Positions 24,579 to 33,899 of a stretch of 64,000 nucleotides of DNA are shown here, piece by piece; the first letter of the stretch is position 1, and every line of letters starts with the position of its first letter. A program made the position numbers and the translations under genes. The notes below the pieces were generated by a model, which was not told where the DNA came from, did not search any database, and saw only the letters and a list, made by a program, of their open reading frames with translations. Source of the DNA: JAJRTE01 sp964418585 (GTDB lineage Bacteria > Myxococcota_A > UBA796 > JAJRTE01); NCBI GenBank assembly GCA_964418585.1, contig CAYQMG010000067.1, positions 1 to 64,000 on the forward strand, read 5' to 3'.

Positions 24579-27500
24579 ATGGAAGGAATACGACGGATTG
24601 TCGGCGTGGTGGCCGGCCTGGTTGCAGCAACGTTTCTCGTGGGCTGCACCGGCACGAGGGAGGAGGCGGTTGGAGCTTCGGTCCTGGGTGGCGGTGCGGG
24701 GGCCTGTGGGGAGGCCGGCCAGGTGTTGTCGGGTGCCGGTGTCGGGGATGGAGGGGGGGCGAAGGGTTTTCGGGGGGGCTGGACCGTGTACGGTTCCCGG
24801 GGGGAACTTCGGGCGGCTGTGGGTCTTTCGATTCCGGTTCCCGACGATCCGGGGGGTGCGTTGCGTGCGGTGGCTTCTCGAGTGGGGCCCCTGGTGCGCG
24901 GGACAGTGTCCACGGAACTGCGGCTGGTTCGGGAGCGCGTGTCCCGGTCCGGGGTGGTACACTGGCGGTACGGGCAATTCGTGGAGGGCCTGCCGGTTTA
25001 TCATCGACGCCTGGAACTGCATGTGCGGGAAGGGCGGGTGACCGCGCTGAACGCCGATCTGGCGGATGTGAGGAGGTGGCGGGGGGGAGTGTTGAGCCTG
25101 GACCGTGTTCTGGCGGTGCTGGATGGAGAGGAACTGCACGCGGTACCCGGCTCGGAGCAGGCGTTTGTGTGGGTGAGCGAGGATGGGGTCGCCGAGCGTG
25201 TGTGGGCGTTGGTGGTGGATGGGGCGGGGCGTTCTGGGAGGTTCTCGAGGGGTTCGGATGGTCCGACTCGAGTTCTGGTGAGCCGGGTGGATGGTCGGAT
25301 CCTGTTTCAGGAGTCGCTCGTGCGCCTGGACGCTTCGTGGTCGGCCTGCATGAGTCCGGGGGATCTGGACTGTATGGTGGAGACCTCGGGCGTTGGGGAC
25401 GACGGGGAGACGTATGGTCTGACTTTGTTTCGAGGGGCCGGGTTTCCCCCGCCCACACTGGTGGACGGTTATCTTCATCCTTACGATGACGCCGACTACC
25501 CGGATCTGATTGGCGGTGCCGCGGATGATGACATTTTTTTCGTGGATCTGTCCCGAAGTGAGGAGACCGGAGCGGTTTTCATCATACAGAGTGACGGCTC
25601 GGTGTTTTCCGCTTACGACCGGCAGTTTTTCGATTCCGGCGACCACGTGACCGCGGGACCGGGTCCCACCTTTGACGACACATCGGCCTATGGCAGCAGT
25701 GTGAGCGCGCTTTGGGCGGTTCGCGCGGCCCTGGACTATTACCGGGATGTGCATGGGCGGGCTGGTCTCGACGATACAATTCCCCCCATGGATGTCGTGG
25801 CCCGGGTGGATCTTTCCGGATACAACGCTGCCTGGATATCGGATTACGACCTCCTGTGCATAGGGACCTCCCGAGCGACTTCTCTTGCTGTGGCTATCGA
25901 TGTCATCGGCCATGAACTCACCCATGCAGTGATCGATTTCGATGCAGACCTGGAGTACACCGGGCAGAGTGGCGCGTTGAGCGAGGCGATGGCCGACCTG
26001 TTCGGGACTTTTGTCGAGGCGCATGCCACCGGGGAACTGGAGTGGTGGATCGGGGAGGATGTGCCTGGACGCCGGCCGGTGCGGAACCTGGCGCACCCGG
26101 AGTTGTTCGGGATGCCCGGACACATGAGTGGTTACGTCGGCGAGGAGGATGGGTACACGCCCCTGCACTACGACTCTGCAATTCTGAACAAGGCCATGTA
26201 CCTTGCCGTGGCCGGTACTCCGTCGGGCAAGAGTTATCACGGCTATCAGGTCTCACCGATCGATCCGAACCCGGATCGTGCACTCGATCTGCTCGCCCGC
26301 TGCGCCTACGATACCCTCACCACCCGACTCACCCCCACCAGCGGGTTCACCGAGTTCGCAGTGTCCATGCTCGGGGCCGCTCTTGACCTGGGCCTTGCCC
26401 GGGACGATACGGAACGACTCTACTCGAGTCTGCTCCAGGCGTTCCTGGCCACGGGCATTCTCACCGATCTGGAAGGAAACCCTCGAGCCATTCTTTCCGG
26501 GCGGGTTTTGTCGGAGCAGGACGGCGCGCCGGTGGCGGGGGCGAGCGTTGTCCTCGAGGTGGGTCAGGGGCGGTACGAGACGACCAGCGACCTTGCGGGC
26601 AATTTTCAGTTCGAGGTGAACGAAGCCACCGAATCGCAGGCACGGGTGACAGCAAGCGCGGTGGGATTCTATGACACCACGCTCCTGGTTCCGGCACCGG
26701 TGAGTGGGACCGACACGCCCGGGTCGGTTCAGGTGGTCACGCTGGACCTGGCCACTCGGCCCCCGCCACGCATGGAATGGCGGGTCTCGCCCTCTCCCCT
26801 GGTCCTGTCCGCCGGGCAGTCTGGTACGGTACGGATCGAGCTGACCAACGCCGGGGAGCCGGACAGCGAACTCACCTACCGGCTTCGGCCCACCGTGGAC
26901 TATACCTGGTCCCAGATCCCCTTTTTTTGGGAGGACATCAGCGACCAGGGAACCCTTCTGAACCTCACCGGCGACCAGGGACACACCACCGCCTTGACCC
27001 TTGTTCGCCCCTTCCCGTTCTACTTCGGGACGTTCAATCAGCTTTTCGTGTCCACCGATGGCTACGTCACGCTCACCGAGGACTCGAGTGATGTCTATCG
27101 GGAATCTTCGCTGCCCAGTTCCGGCGCGCCGGCCAATCTGGTTGCTCCGTTCTGGGCGGACCTCGATTTCGGCAGTGCCAGGCGTGCATACTTCCTGGAG
27201 GACCCCACCCTGGGCCTGACGTGGGTCCAATTCCAGGACGTGCCCGACTTTGCCGGTCAGTTCCATTATACTTTCCAGGTCGTCCTCTCCTGGGATGGCA
27301 GGATTCGATTCTACTACCAGGACATCCCCGGCGTCCCCGAAAGCTGGGCTCGAGTCGGTATTCAGGACGGCGAGGGCATCGAGGGCCTGGAGGTCGCCGT
27401 GATCACGCCGGCCGAGGATTCGAGTCTCCCTGCGACCCGGACCGGGATCGAGCTTGTCCCTTCCATCCTTCCCGCGGGCGGAATCGTGTCCTTTCCAGGA

Positions 27501-27671
27501 GGCACAGAGGGGGAGGAAGGGATTCTTCACGGTGGTGTATCGGTCACGTTCGAGATCGGGGTTTCCGCAGCAGACCTTCCTCCAGGCGACCAGGCGTTTC
27601 TGGTCCGGGCCGACACAAACGATCCGATCGATCCTGTCGAGTATTTTCGTATTGCCGTGCAGGTGGAGTGA
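24579..27671 (+). CDS. M4 (thermolysin-like) metallopeptidase lipoprotein with C-terminal beta domains (1030 aa)
   Basis: ATG 24579 is preferred over 24558: GAAGGGA lies 8 nt upstream. The lipoprotein signal ends in TFLVGC (Cys23). Residues about 65-250 resemble the FTP/PepSY pro-region of M4 enzymes (HWRYGQFVEGLPVYHRRLEL). Zinc ligands and base are HELTH at 445-449 and Glu469 in ALSEAMADLFG, exactly the spacing of thermolysin; PVRNLAHPELFGMPGHMSG follows. Residues about 640-720 form a carboxypeptidase-regulatory-like Ig fold (SGRVLSEQDGAPVAGASVVL). The last 300 are beta-sandwich domains, one NIDO-like (VSTDGYVTLTEDS). A surface-anchored secreted protease is inferred. Codons are G/T-ending in the first half and C-ending later. 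Confidence 0.9.
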   Translation: MEGIRRIVGVVAGLVAATFLVGCTGTREEAVGASVLGGGAGACGEAGQVLSGAGVGDGGGAKGFRGGWTVYGSRGELRAAVGLSIPVPDDPGGALRAVASRVGPLVRGTVSTELRLVRERVSRSGVVHWRYGQFVEGLPVYHRRLELHVREGRVTALNADLADVRRWRGGVLSLDRVLAVLDGEELHAVPGSEQAFVWVSEDGVAERVWALVVDGAGRSGRFSRGSDGPTRVLVSRVDGRILFQESLVRLDASWSACMSPGDLDCMVETSGVGDDGETYGLTLFRGAGFPPPTLVDGYLHPYDDADYPDLIGGAADDDIFFVDLSRSEETGAVFIIQSDGSVFSAYDRQFFDSGDHVTAGPGPTFDDTSAYGSSVSALWAVRAALDYYRDVHGRAGLDDTIPPMDVVARVDLSGYNAAWISDYDLLCIGTSRATSLAVAIDVIGHELTHAVIDFDADLEYTGQSGALSEAMADLFGTFVEAHATGELEWWIGEDVPGRRPVRNLAHPELFGMPGHMSGYVGEEDGYTPLHYDSAILNKAMYLAVAGTPSGKSYHGYQVSPIDPNPDRALDLLARCAYDTLTTRLTPTSGFTEFAVSMLGAALDLGLARDDTERLYSSLLQAFLATGILTDLEGNPRAILSGRVLSEQDGAPVAGASVVLEVGQGRYETTSDLAGNFQFEVNEATESQARVTASAVGFYDTTLLVPAPVSGTDTPGSVQVVTLDLATRPPPRMEWRVSPSPLVLSAGQSGTVRIELTNAGEPDSELTYRLRPTVDYTWSQIPFFWEDISDQGTLLNLTGDQGHTTALTLVRPFPFYFGTFNQLFVSTDGYVTLTEDSSDVYRESSLPSSGAPANLVAPFWADLDFGSARRAYFLEDPTLGLTWVQFQDVPDFAGQFHYTFQVVLSWDGRIRFYYQDIPGVPESWARVGIQDGEGIEGLEVAVITPAEDSSLPATRTGIELVPSILPAGGIVSFPGGTEGEEGILHGGVSVTFEIGVSAADLPPGDQAFLVRADTNDPIDPVEYFRIAVQVE

Positions 27672-27832
27672 GCCCAGGACTTGTTGGAGTGTCTGGACTG
27701 GTGGGATGAGTTTGCCCTTCCATTTGACGATTGGTTGGATCTGGTAACGGGAACGGGGTGGACAAGGGAACCACGGCGCATGTATGGTAGGCGGCACGTG
27801 TGTTGCATGCCAAGGAATGGGCGGAGGTTCCT

Positions 27833-29551
27833 GTGAGCTACGATCTGGTGGATTTTGATGTGCCTGGTATCGGAGGGGCCGTGCTTCGGGCATACACGGC
27901 GTTGGTGGAGAACCCGTGGACTCGAGGTGTGGTGTTGCCCCCGCTGCTCCGGACGTTTGGGGTGGATCGGTTTCGGCGTGCGGAGTTTGAAGAGGTTCCG
28001 TCTCCGGTACCGCCTTTGCAGAAGGGTGTGGAGGTGGCGCGTGGTGGCGTTGGAGGCGGAGCGGACGTGGCGTCGTTTTTGGCCTCGGGGTGGTGTGAAG
28101 GGTTGGCATCTGGTGGGTTGGAGGGGGGAGTAGACGGTCCGGCGGGGGTTTTCGAGTATGCGCGGGCGTATCGAGCGGGGGAGGTGACGCCGGAGGATGT
28201 GGCCCGGGCTGTTCTGGAAGCGGTGGCGGATTCGAACCGGGGACCGAAGCCTTTGCGAGCGGTGATCCGTTGTGATGCCGAGGATTTGCTGGAGCAGGCG
28301 CGTGCGTCTGGTGAGCGTTTTCGTGCCGGCAAGCCGCTGGGGATTCTGGACGGAGTTCCCGTTGCGGTGAAGGACGAACTGGATCAGCGACCCTATCCCA
28401 CGATGGTGGGGACGTCGTTCCTTGGGGAACGGCCGGCGGCTGACGATGCCACGTCGGTGGCGCGGCTTCGATCGGCCGGGGCGCTGCTGATCGGCAAGAC
28501 CAACATGCATGAGATTGGGATCGGAGTGACGGGAGTGAATGCCCATCATGGGGCGGTGAGGAACCCGTATGATCCTGCTCGAGTGGCTGGAGGTTCTTCA
28601 GGCGGTTCGGCGGCGGCGGTTGCCGCGGGATTGTGTGCCGTTGCGCTGGGTGCTGATGGGGGAGGGTCGATTCGGATACCAGCGGCGTTGTGTGGGGGGG
28701 TGGGATTGAAGCCCACGTTCGGCCGTATCAGTGAAGTGGGGGCATTTCCGCTCTGCTGGTCCATGGGGCATATTGGTCCGATAGGCTGGTGGACGCGCGA
28801 TGTGGCGCTGGCGTATGCGTTGATGGCCGGTCCGGATTCGGGCGATCGATGGACCCAGGGGCAGCCGCCGGTGGAGTTGCCAGGGGAGGCGGGGGGGCTC
28901 GAGGGTGTGCGTCTCGGGGTGTATCGGCCCTGGTTTGAGCATGCGGACCCGGTCCGTGTGGAGGTGTGTTGGCAGTTGTTGAAGGAGTTGGAGCGTCGGG
29001 GCGCCCGGGTAGTGGAGGTGGAGATCCCCGAACTCGATGCCACGCGGCTTGCGCATGTCATCACGATTTTTGTGGAGATGGCCGCGTCGTTGCGTGCAGC
29101 GTACGAGGCGCGCAAGGAAGCGTTTGGGCTGGACACGCGGGTGAGCCTGGCCATCGCCCGGTCGTTCTCGGGGGCCGACTACGTCCAGGCCCAGCGAATG
29201 CGGACTCGAGCCGTGCGTCATTTTTCCAGTGCGCTGGAGAAGGCGGATGTGATCGTCACGCCCGCCACGCCGGTTGCCCCGCCTCGAATTCCGGAGGCTT
29301 ATCTTCCGGAAGGTCGATCGGATCTGGCCACCACGTCGGGCCTGATGCGTTTCGTGTTTCCGGCGAACCTCATCGGTTTCCCTGCCATCACATTTCCAGC
29401 CGGCCATGACGGCGACGGGTGCCCGGTGGGGCTGCACGTGATGGGTCGGCCCTGGGAGGAGGCGCTGTTGTTGCGGATTGGGATGATCGCGGATCGTATT
29501 GTGGGCCGGCGCGTTCCGCGGGTTCACTACCGGCTGCTCGAGTCGGTTTAG
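27833..29551 (+). CDS. Amidase signature family hydrolase (572 aa)
   Basis: GTG 27833 sits 5 nt after GGAGG, so it is preferred to the GTG at 27800. The Ser-cisSer-Lys triad is visible: Lys in GVPVAVKDELD, the cis-Ser in GADGGGSIRIPAALCG, and the nucleophile Ser in VAGGSSGGSAAAVAAG. C-terminal signatures are VIVTPATPVAPP and FPANLIGFPAITFPAG. Members hydrolyse amides, ureas or aryl esters, or act in GatA; the roughly 120-residue N-terminal extension (SYDLVDFDVPGIGGAVLRAY) and isolation from gatB/C argue against GatA. No export signal is seen. The substrate is unknown. Confidence 0.92.
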   Translation: MSYDLVDFDVPGIGGAVLRAYTALVENPWTRGVVLPPLLRTFGVDRFRRAEFEEVPSPVPPLQKGVEVARGGVGGGADVASFLASGWCEGLASGGLEGGVDGPAGVFEYARAYRAGEVTPEDVARAVLEAVADSNRGPKPLRAVIRCDAEDLLEQARASGERFRAGKPLGILDGVPVAVKDELDQRPYPTMVGTSFLGERPAADDATSVARLRSAGALLIGKTNMHEIGIGVTGVNAHHGAVRNPYDPARVAGGSSGGSAAAVAAGLCAVALGADGGGSIRIPAALCGGVGLKPTFGRISEVGAFPLCWSMGHIGPIGWWTRDVALAYALMAGPDSGDRWTQGQPPVELPGEAGGLEGVRLGVYRPWFEHADPVRVEVCWQLLKELERRGARVVEVEIPELDATRLAHVITIFVEMAASLRAAYEARKEAFGLDTRVSLAIARSFSGADYVQAQRMRTRAVRHFSSALEKADVIVTPATPVAPPRIPEAYLPEGRSDLATTSGLMRFVFPANLIGFPAITFPAGHDGDGCPVGLHVMGRPWEEALLLRIGMIADRIVGRRVPRVHYRLLESV

Positions 29552-29563
29552 CGGAGCAAGGGG

Positions 29564-30850
29564 TCAGGTTTTGGCGAGGTTGAGTCGGATATCGGCGAGT
29601 GAAGGCGTGGATTCGATGGTAACGTCTGGGTGGTCGGCGAGGTTCAGGCGTTTGCCCAGCTTGCCGTCCGGGGTCAACAAGGCCACCAGCGGACGGAGTT
29701 TCCCGCGTGGACCGTTGCCGTGGGAGACCACGACTGCGGTGCGTCCGTTGGACAGCTTGAGGGGCGAACCCAGGGGGTAGGGACCCTTGAAGTCTGCAAA
29801 CAGCCGAGCCGGCCCCTGTTCCGCTCCGGCTTCCCCCTTGAGCATCGCCTCGATCGCCTTGGGCGGTGCCATTGCAGGCCGATCCTCGGTGGCCGAGGTG
29901 AGTTCCACGTAGATTTCGCTCACGGCGAGCATTCGGCCGGGAACTCCGGCAGGCTTGCCGAGGCGGGCCGACCGGGCGCCGTGTACCGCCAGGGTGAGCG
30001 GCATGGCGGCGTCCCCGAGACCAGCGAACCGGTAGAGCGGCTCGATCGCCTCGTTCGGATCTTTCGAGTCGGACAGACCGCTCAGGAGCGCGCCCAGGGC
30101 CAGGGTCATCAGGCCCATCGCCTCCAGGCCGAGGTAGTATCCGAACCCGATCGCCTCGATCGCCGTCGACACCCGTTGTCGTGTCACGTCCACTGGACGC
30201 TCCGGATCACGAATCGCCGCGACCACCTGGTAGATTCCGCTGTGTTCTTTCATCGCGTCGATCACAAGCTGCAAGGTACGGCGGATCGACAGCAGGGAGG
30301 GCGCGCGCCCTGCATTGTGCTCGAAGTAGAGTCGATCCACCTGGTCCAGAAGTCCGCCGTAGACGTAGATGGCAAGCTTCTCAGGCTGAAACCGGAAGGC
30401 CGAGACCGACTGCCCGGCACTCTTGGCCAGCGTCAATGTGCCGTACCCCGACGGGTTCAGGTGGTTCGTCCCCGTCCGGACCGTCTCCCCCAGGTCCCGC
30501 GCAAAGCTCTCCAACTGTTCCCCGGTCATCCCGCGGTAGAAAACCAGTTCTCCGAGACCGTGCTTGATGAGAAAGTCCGCCAAGGCTTTTGCACGTTCGT
30601 AAGACTTGGCGTCCACCTTCAACAGTTTTCCGTTGACGAAAAACTCGTCCTCCAGGAGCTGAAGCTTGATTTGCTCCCCGTTTGCTTCGGTAAAATACTG
30701 GTCCAGCGCGGCCAGGATCGATTCCATCACACGCTTGATGGCGTCGTTGTTGGCGTCGTACAGGCCCAGCGAGCGTACCAGGCTGTGGACTCCAACGATG
30801 AGTTCCATCGCGGTGGTCTGCGCCCTGACGTCTGTTTGTTCCTCTATCAT
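29564..30850 (-). CDS. Degenerate HD-GYP family protein, probably catalytically inactive (428 aa)
   Basis: Start ATG overlaps the stop of the upstream HEAT gene as ATGA. Residues 15-130 are a module often found before HD-GYP domains (LGLYDANNDAI, LLEDEFFVNGKLLKVD, GLGELVFYRGMTGEQL). The rest follows the HD-GYP layout up to its typical end (RMLAVSEIYVELTS, FKGPYPLGSPLKLSNGR), but the metal site is gone: the HD of ALLHDIGK reads ALLSGLSD (253-261) and HHExxDGxGYP reads LAVHGARSARLGKPAG. Active HD-GYP enzymes degrade cyclic di-GMP; this one most likely binds a ligand or partner. It converges on the amidase gene with a 12-nt gap. Confidence 0.8.
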   Translation of the reverse strand: MIEEQTDVRAQTTAMELIVGVHSLVRSLGLYDANNDAIKRVMESILAALDQYFTEANGEQIKLQLLEDEFFVNGKLLKVDAKSYERAKALADFLIKHGLGELVFYRGMTGEQLESFARDLGETVRTGTNHLNPSGYGTLTLAKSAGQSVSAFRFQPEKLAIYVYGGLLDQVDRLYFEHNAGRAPSLLSIRRTLQLVIDAMKEHSGIYQVVAAIRDPERPVDVTRQRVSTAIEAIGFGYYLGLEAMGLMTLALGALLSGLSDSKDPNEAIEPLYRFAGLGDAAMPLTLAVHGARSARLGKPAGVPGRMLAVSEIYVELTSATEDRPAMAPPKAIEAMLKGEAGAEQGPARLFADFKGPYPLGSPLKLSNGRTAVVVSHGNGPRGKLRPLVALLTPDGKLGKRLNLADHPDVTIESTPSLADIRLNLAKT

Positions 30851-32535
30851 GTTCCGCTCCCGGTTCTCGAGACCCCGGCATCGATGGCTCGCTTCACCTT
30901 GCCGGGAATGTACCAGCGCTTCCGGACCTCGCTCAGCAGTTCACGAGCATGGTCAGTCCCGATTTTGCCGAGGGCTTCCACGGCCATGAGTTGGCGGTTG
31001 ATGATGGAGCGGTTCCGGAAGAGGTTTTTCTTGGCGAACAGCTCCTTGAAGTGGCCCAGGGTGCGGTCGTCCTGGAACCCGGCCAGGGCTTCGTAGAAAG
31101 CCTTCTGCTCGTCGGTATCCCGCTGTTCGAATGAGGGTTCGTCCATGGTGGAGATGATCGCCCATGCGACTCGAGGTTCGCCCGACTCCTGGAGGATACG
31201 GAGGGCGAGGAGCCTGTTTTCCTGCGACGGATCCTTGAGTGCGCGGCCGAGGCCGATGCGAGCGGCCTCGGTGTAGTGGCCTTTGAGCGCCTTGAGCGCT
31301 GCGTGCCGGACCGAGGTGAGGGCGCTGCCAAGGGTCTTGGCGATGGCCGCCATGGCCGGCTCGGTGCCGATACGGCCCAGCGTTTCGATGGTGTCGAGGA
31401 GCACCTCCTCGTCCTCACTGGTGAGTCTCGTGCTGTAGAACGGGGTCAGGTCCACGCCCTGGGATGTGAGCATCTCCTGGAGGTGCCGCTGAGCGTCTCC
31501 GGAAGGGAGTTCTGCCAGCAGGGCGATCAGGCCCTCCTCGCCGCCCTTGACCAGCGCTTTCAAGGCCGGGGTGAGCAGGTCATGCCGGCGTTCAAACAGG
31601 ACGGCCAGAGCCTTCATCCGGTCCACATTCAGGAGTGCTTCCTGCAGCACCTGTCCGAATTCGCCACTTCGCTCCACGGCCAGGCCGGTCAGCTTGAGCA
31701 TTTCGGCCACGGCCTCGGCGTTCCCCTTCTGGACTGCTGCGTCGTACTGTCCCAGGATCAATGGACTCGCCGGCAGGGGTTCCCCCTCGCCCTTGTGTCG
31801 TTCCGTCAGCTTGCGCGCCACCGTGAAGAACTGCTTGTAGTCCTCCATGGACTGGAACGCCTCTCTCACCTTTTTGGTCGGCTCCACCAGCTTGGGGGAC
31901 GGCTCCACCCGGGCCTCGGTCTCTTTCAGCCAGACCAAGTCCTCACCGGGCTTGAGCGCGCGCACGTCGTCCGGTGACAGTGGCAGCACCTCCTCGTCGG
32001 CGGCCTGGGGATTGATTCGAAGCCGGTTTTCCCCGGTGAGAAGCGCGGACTGGCCATCGCTTTGGACATCGGACAGAGAGGAAAAGGTATCCGCCACGTA
32101 GACATGCACATGGGGCAGATTGCGTTCCCACAGCAGCGTGACCAGGTCGTCCTCCCCGGGCTTCGGATCCGCCATCAGCACCTCGATGAAGGACATCAGT
32201 TCGTCCCGGTCGATCCCGTGCTGGAGGGTCAATTCCCGAACACCGTCACAGAAAAGTCGGAACAGGTAGGGCTTGCGTTTTTCGTCCGGATTGAGTGGCG
32301 TTCCGTCGTAGACCAGGCCGAACGAGGCCACCTTGACGGTCAGTGCACCGTGTTCGGTGGCCGTCTCGAGCTTTGGGATCAGCTCATCCATCATCCGGTC
32401 CACGAGTTTGCCCTTGGACATGTAGAGCTGGCACGCCTTCAACGTCTTGTCCAGGGCCTTGAATACCGCTTCAGCAACCGACGCTGGAGACCCGCTGGTA
32501 TCGGGAACCTCTTGATCGATTGGGGCAATCGTCAT
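30847..32535 (-). CDS. HEAT-repeat protein sharing the N-terminal module of its HD-GYP-like neighbour (562 aa)
   Basis: ATG 32535 has GGAGGT 4 nt upstream and fixes the start. Residues about 15-140 (YMSKGKLVDRMMDELIPKL, ALTVKVASFGLVYDGTPLN, LTLQHGIDRDELMSFIEVLM) follow the same pattern as the N-terminus of the next gene: a helical pair, then a beta strand with F...G..L, then a helix. Residues about 290-550 are HEAT-type helical repeats (ETLGRIGTEPAMAAIAKTLG; VRHAALKALKGHYTEAARIG; MAVEALGKIGTDHARELLSE). Likely a cytoplasmic protein-interaction scaffold. Translational coupling and the shared module suggest the two products form one complex. Confidence 0.78.
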   Translation of the reverse strand: MTIAPIDQEVPDTSGSPASVAEAVFKALDKTLKACQLYMSKGKLVDRMMDELIPKLETATEHGALTVKVASFGLVYDGTPLNPDEKRKPYLFRLFCDGVRELTLQHGIDRDELMSFIEVLMADPKPGEDDLVTLLWERNLPHVHVYVADTFSSLSDVQSDGQSALLTGENRLRINPQAADEEVLPLSPDDVRALKPGEDLVWLKETEARVEPSPKLVEPTKKVREAFQSMEDYKQFFTVARKLTERHKGEGEPLPASPLILGQYDAAVQKGNAEAVAEMLKLTGLAVERSGEFGQVLQEALLNVDRMKALAVLFERRHDLLTPALKALVKGGEEGLIALLAELPSGDAQRHLQEMLTSQGVDLTPFYSTRLTSEDEEVLLDTIETLGRIGTEPAMAAIAKTLGSALTSVRHAALKALKGHYTEAARIGLGRALKDPSQENRLLALRILQESGEPRVAWAIISTMDEPSFEQRDTDEQKAFYEALAGFQDDRTLGHFKELFAKKNLFRNRSIINRQLMAVEALGKIGTDHARELLSEVRKRWYIPGKVKRAIDAGVSRTGSGT

Positions 32536-32935
32536 GGCTACCTCCACATTCGCACCAGCCTGTTCCTCCCTTGCCCGGACCATACCCGGCCCCACGCAAG
32601 CCGGGAGCACGAGGCGCGGTGAAACCCCAGCGCAACCCTGCGCGCCATGGGGGTATCCCGGGCCGGTCGGAACTCGTGCCCGCGTCTTGACAATAGAAAA
32701 TGTTTCGGGCAAAGTCAACTCCGGGAGGTGGGACCGGAAATTTAGCCGGCAAGTTGGCGTGACCTCGCGGAAATCCAGTGCTTTTGTCTCCATGCTGGCG
32801 GGGCGGGGGTGGGGGGGCAGGGCACCCGCCCATCCGGCAATCCCGCTTTCGAATCGCTTCCAGGTATTCTTCCCCGGGGGCGTGTTTTCCTCAGTGGTCG
32901 ACTCGGATAGTGGCGAATGGTGGGGGTGAAATGCA
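32536..32935. other. Divergent intergenic region
   Basis: About 400 bases between the HEAT gene (minus) and the sigma-like gene (plus). A good minus-strand promoter is at 32690-32718. The same place carries TTGACA on the plus strand (32687-32692), but the hexamer 17 nt downstream (CAAAGT) is poor. No RNA gene seen. Confidence 0.5.
32690..32718 (-). promoter_or_regulatory. Sigma-70 type promoter for the HEAT/HD-GYP-like operon
   Basis: On the minus strand TTGACT (32718-32713), 17 nt spacer, TATTGT (32695-32690). The start would fall near 32683, about 150 nt upstream of the ATG at 32535. The arms TTGAC (32687-32691) and GTCAA (32714-32718) make a dyad across the promoter. Confidence 0.55.
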
Positions 32936-33892
32936 GTGGCGGAACCGGTGACATCTGACCACAATCGGCTTCTCGGGAGGCAGAACGAGGACCTGAAACT
33001 CTTCGGCCAGGCGGAGGTTGTGGTCTCTCGTGAGTTGGGCACGGCCTTGACCGGCATGGGGCGGGACGGGCGCTGGAAGCACGAGATCGCTCGCAGGCTC
33101 GTGCTGATAGTAAAGGCCAAGCTCCGAGGGGACAAGACGGCTTCGGCCAGCGACCCGGCGCCATTGCTCGAAAAGTACCTCGGGCAGGCACTGGAACAGG
33201 TGGTTGCGGAAGACACCAGTGCGCTGCAACTCGTGCTGTATTCGCTCATCGAGCGCAGCTTGAAATACCGTTCCAAGAAATGGGCCGACGCAAGGAGTGC
33301 GGAGCAAGACCAATTGCATGAAGTGCACTTGGGTGCGTGGTGTCGCCTTTGTGAGAAGAATATCTTGCAGAAGTACTACGATGCTGGGGAGCGGAAGAAG
33401 AACGGCGGTTCACGTGATTTTCTGCATTACCTTCGGAAGGCCGTCCACAATGAAATCGCGACACAGAAAAGGTGCGTTTTTGGGAAGTCCCGTCGTTTTC
33501 TCCGGGAGGCCATGCGCTACGAGGAGAACTGGCAGAGCGAGACGGAGTCGGTACCCAGGGTTGTACGGCTTTCCGCCAACACGAAGACCCCGGAGAGGGT
33601 TGTGGGGAGCCAGGAGCGTGCGGCGGCCAGGAAGCGTGAGCTTCTGAGGATACAGGAGTATTTGAGGAGGAAACACGACACGAATAGCAAAATCGTGGCC
33701 AGGTACGTCGAGTTTCTCCTGGAGGAGCCAGAACGGTTTGAGGAAAGGGTATGGTCTCAGGCCAAGGTAGCCGAGGCGTTGGGTATCAGCAAGGGAAGGC
33801 TCTCCAGCGCCCTGTTTCGATTCCGGGAGAAGTACGAGCGGTTGAACGGTGCGGCGCGTCCGGGGCTGCTTTACACGACGCTGACGTCTTGA
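32936..33892 (+). CDS. Divergent sigma-70-like DNA-binding protein (318 aa)
   Basis: GTG 32936 follows GGGGGTGAA. No strong family match is recognised, but the layout is sigma-like. Residues about 125-190 (LGAWCRLCEKNILQKYYDAG, DFLHYLRKAVHNEIATQKR) resemble region 2 of ECF-type factors. The last 60 residues (VWSQAKVAEALGISKGRLSS, then ALFRFREKYERL) form a region-4-like helix-turn-helix. The linker is basic and Arg-rich. The next gene, 7 nt downstream, encodes a zinc-finger protein of the anti-sigma type, which supports the reading. It could instead be a transcription factor unrelated to sigma. The promoter is unclear. Confidence 0.6.
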   Translation: MAEPVTSDHNRLLGRQNEDLKLFGQAEVVVSRELGTALTGMGRDGRWKHEIARRLVLIVKAKLRGDKTASASDPAPLLEKYLGQALEQVVAEDTSALQLVLYSLIERSLKYRSKKWADARSAEQDQLHEVHLGAWCRLCEKNILQKYYDAGERKKNGGSRDFLHYLRKAVHNEIATQKRCVFGKSRRFLREAMRYEENWQSETESVPRVVRLSANTKTPERVVGSQERAAARKRELLRIQEYLRRKHDTNSKIVARYVEFLLEEPERFEERVWSQAKVAEALGISKGRLSSALFRFREKYERLNGAARPGLLYTTLTS

Positions 33893-33899
33893 GGTATGC

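Noticed and set aside
24369..28549. Large minus-strand frames opposite the M4 peptidase and amidase
   Set aside because: Composition is His/Arg/Pro-rich with no recognisable domain; plus-strand proteins have complete catalytic motifs.
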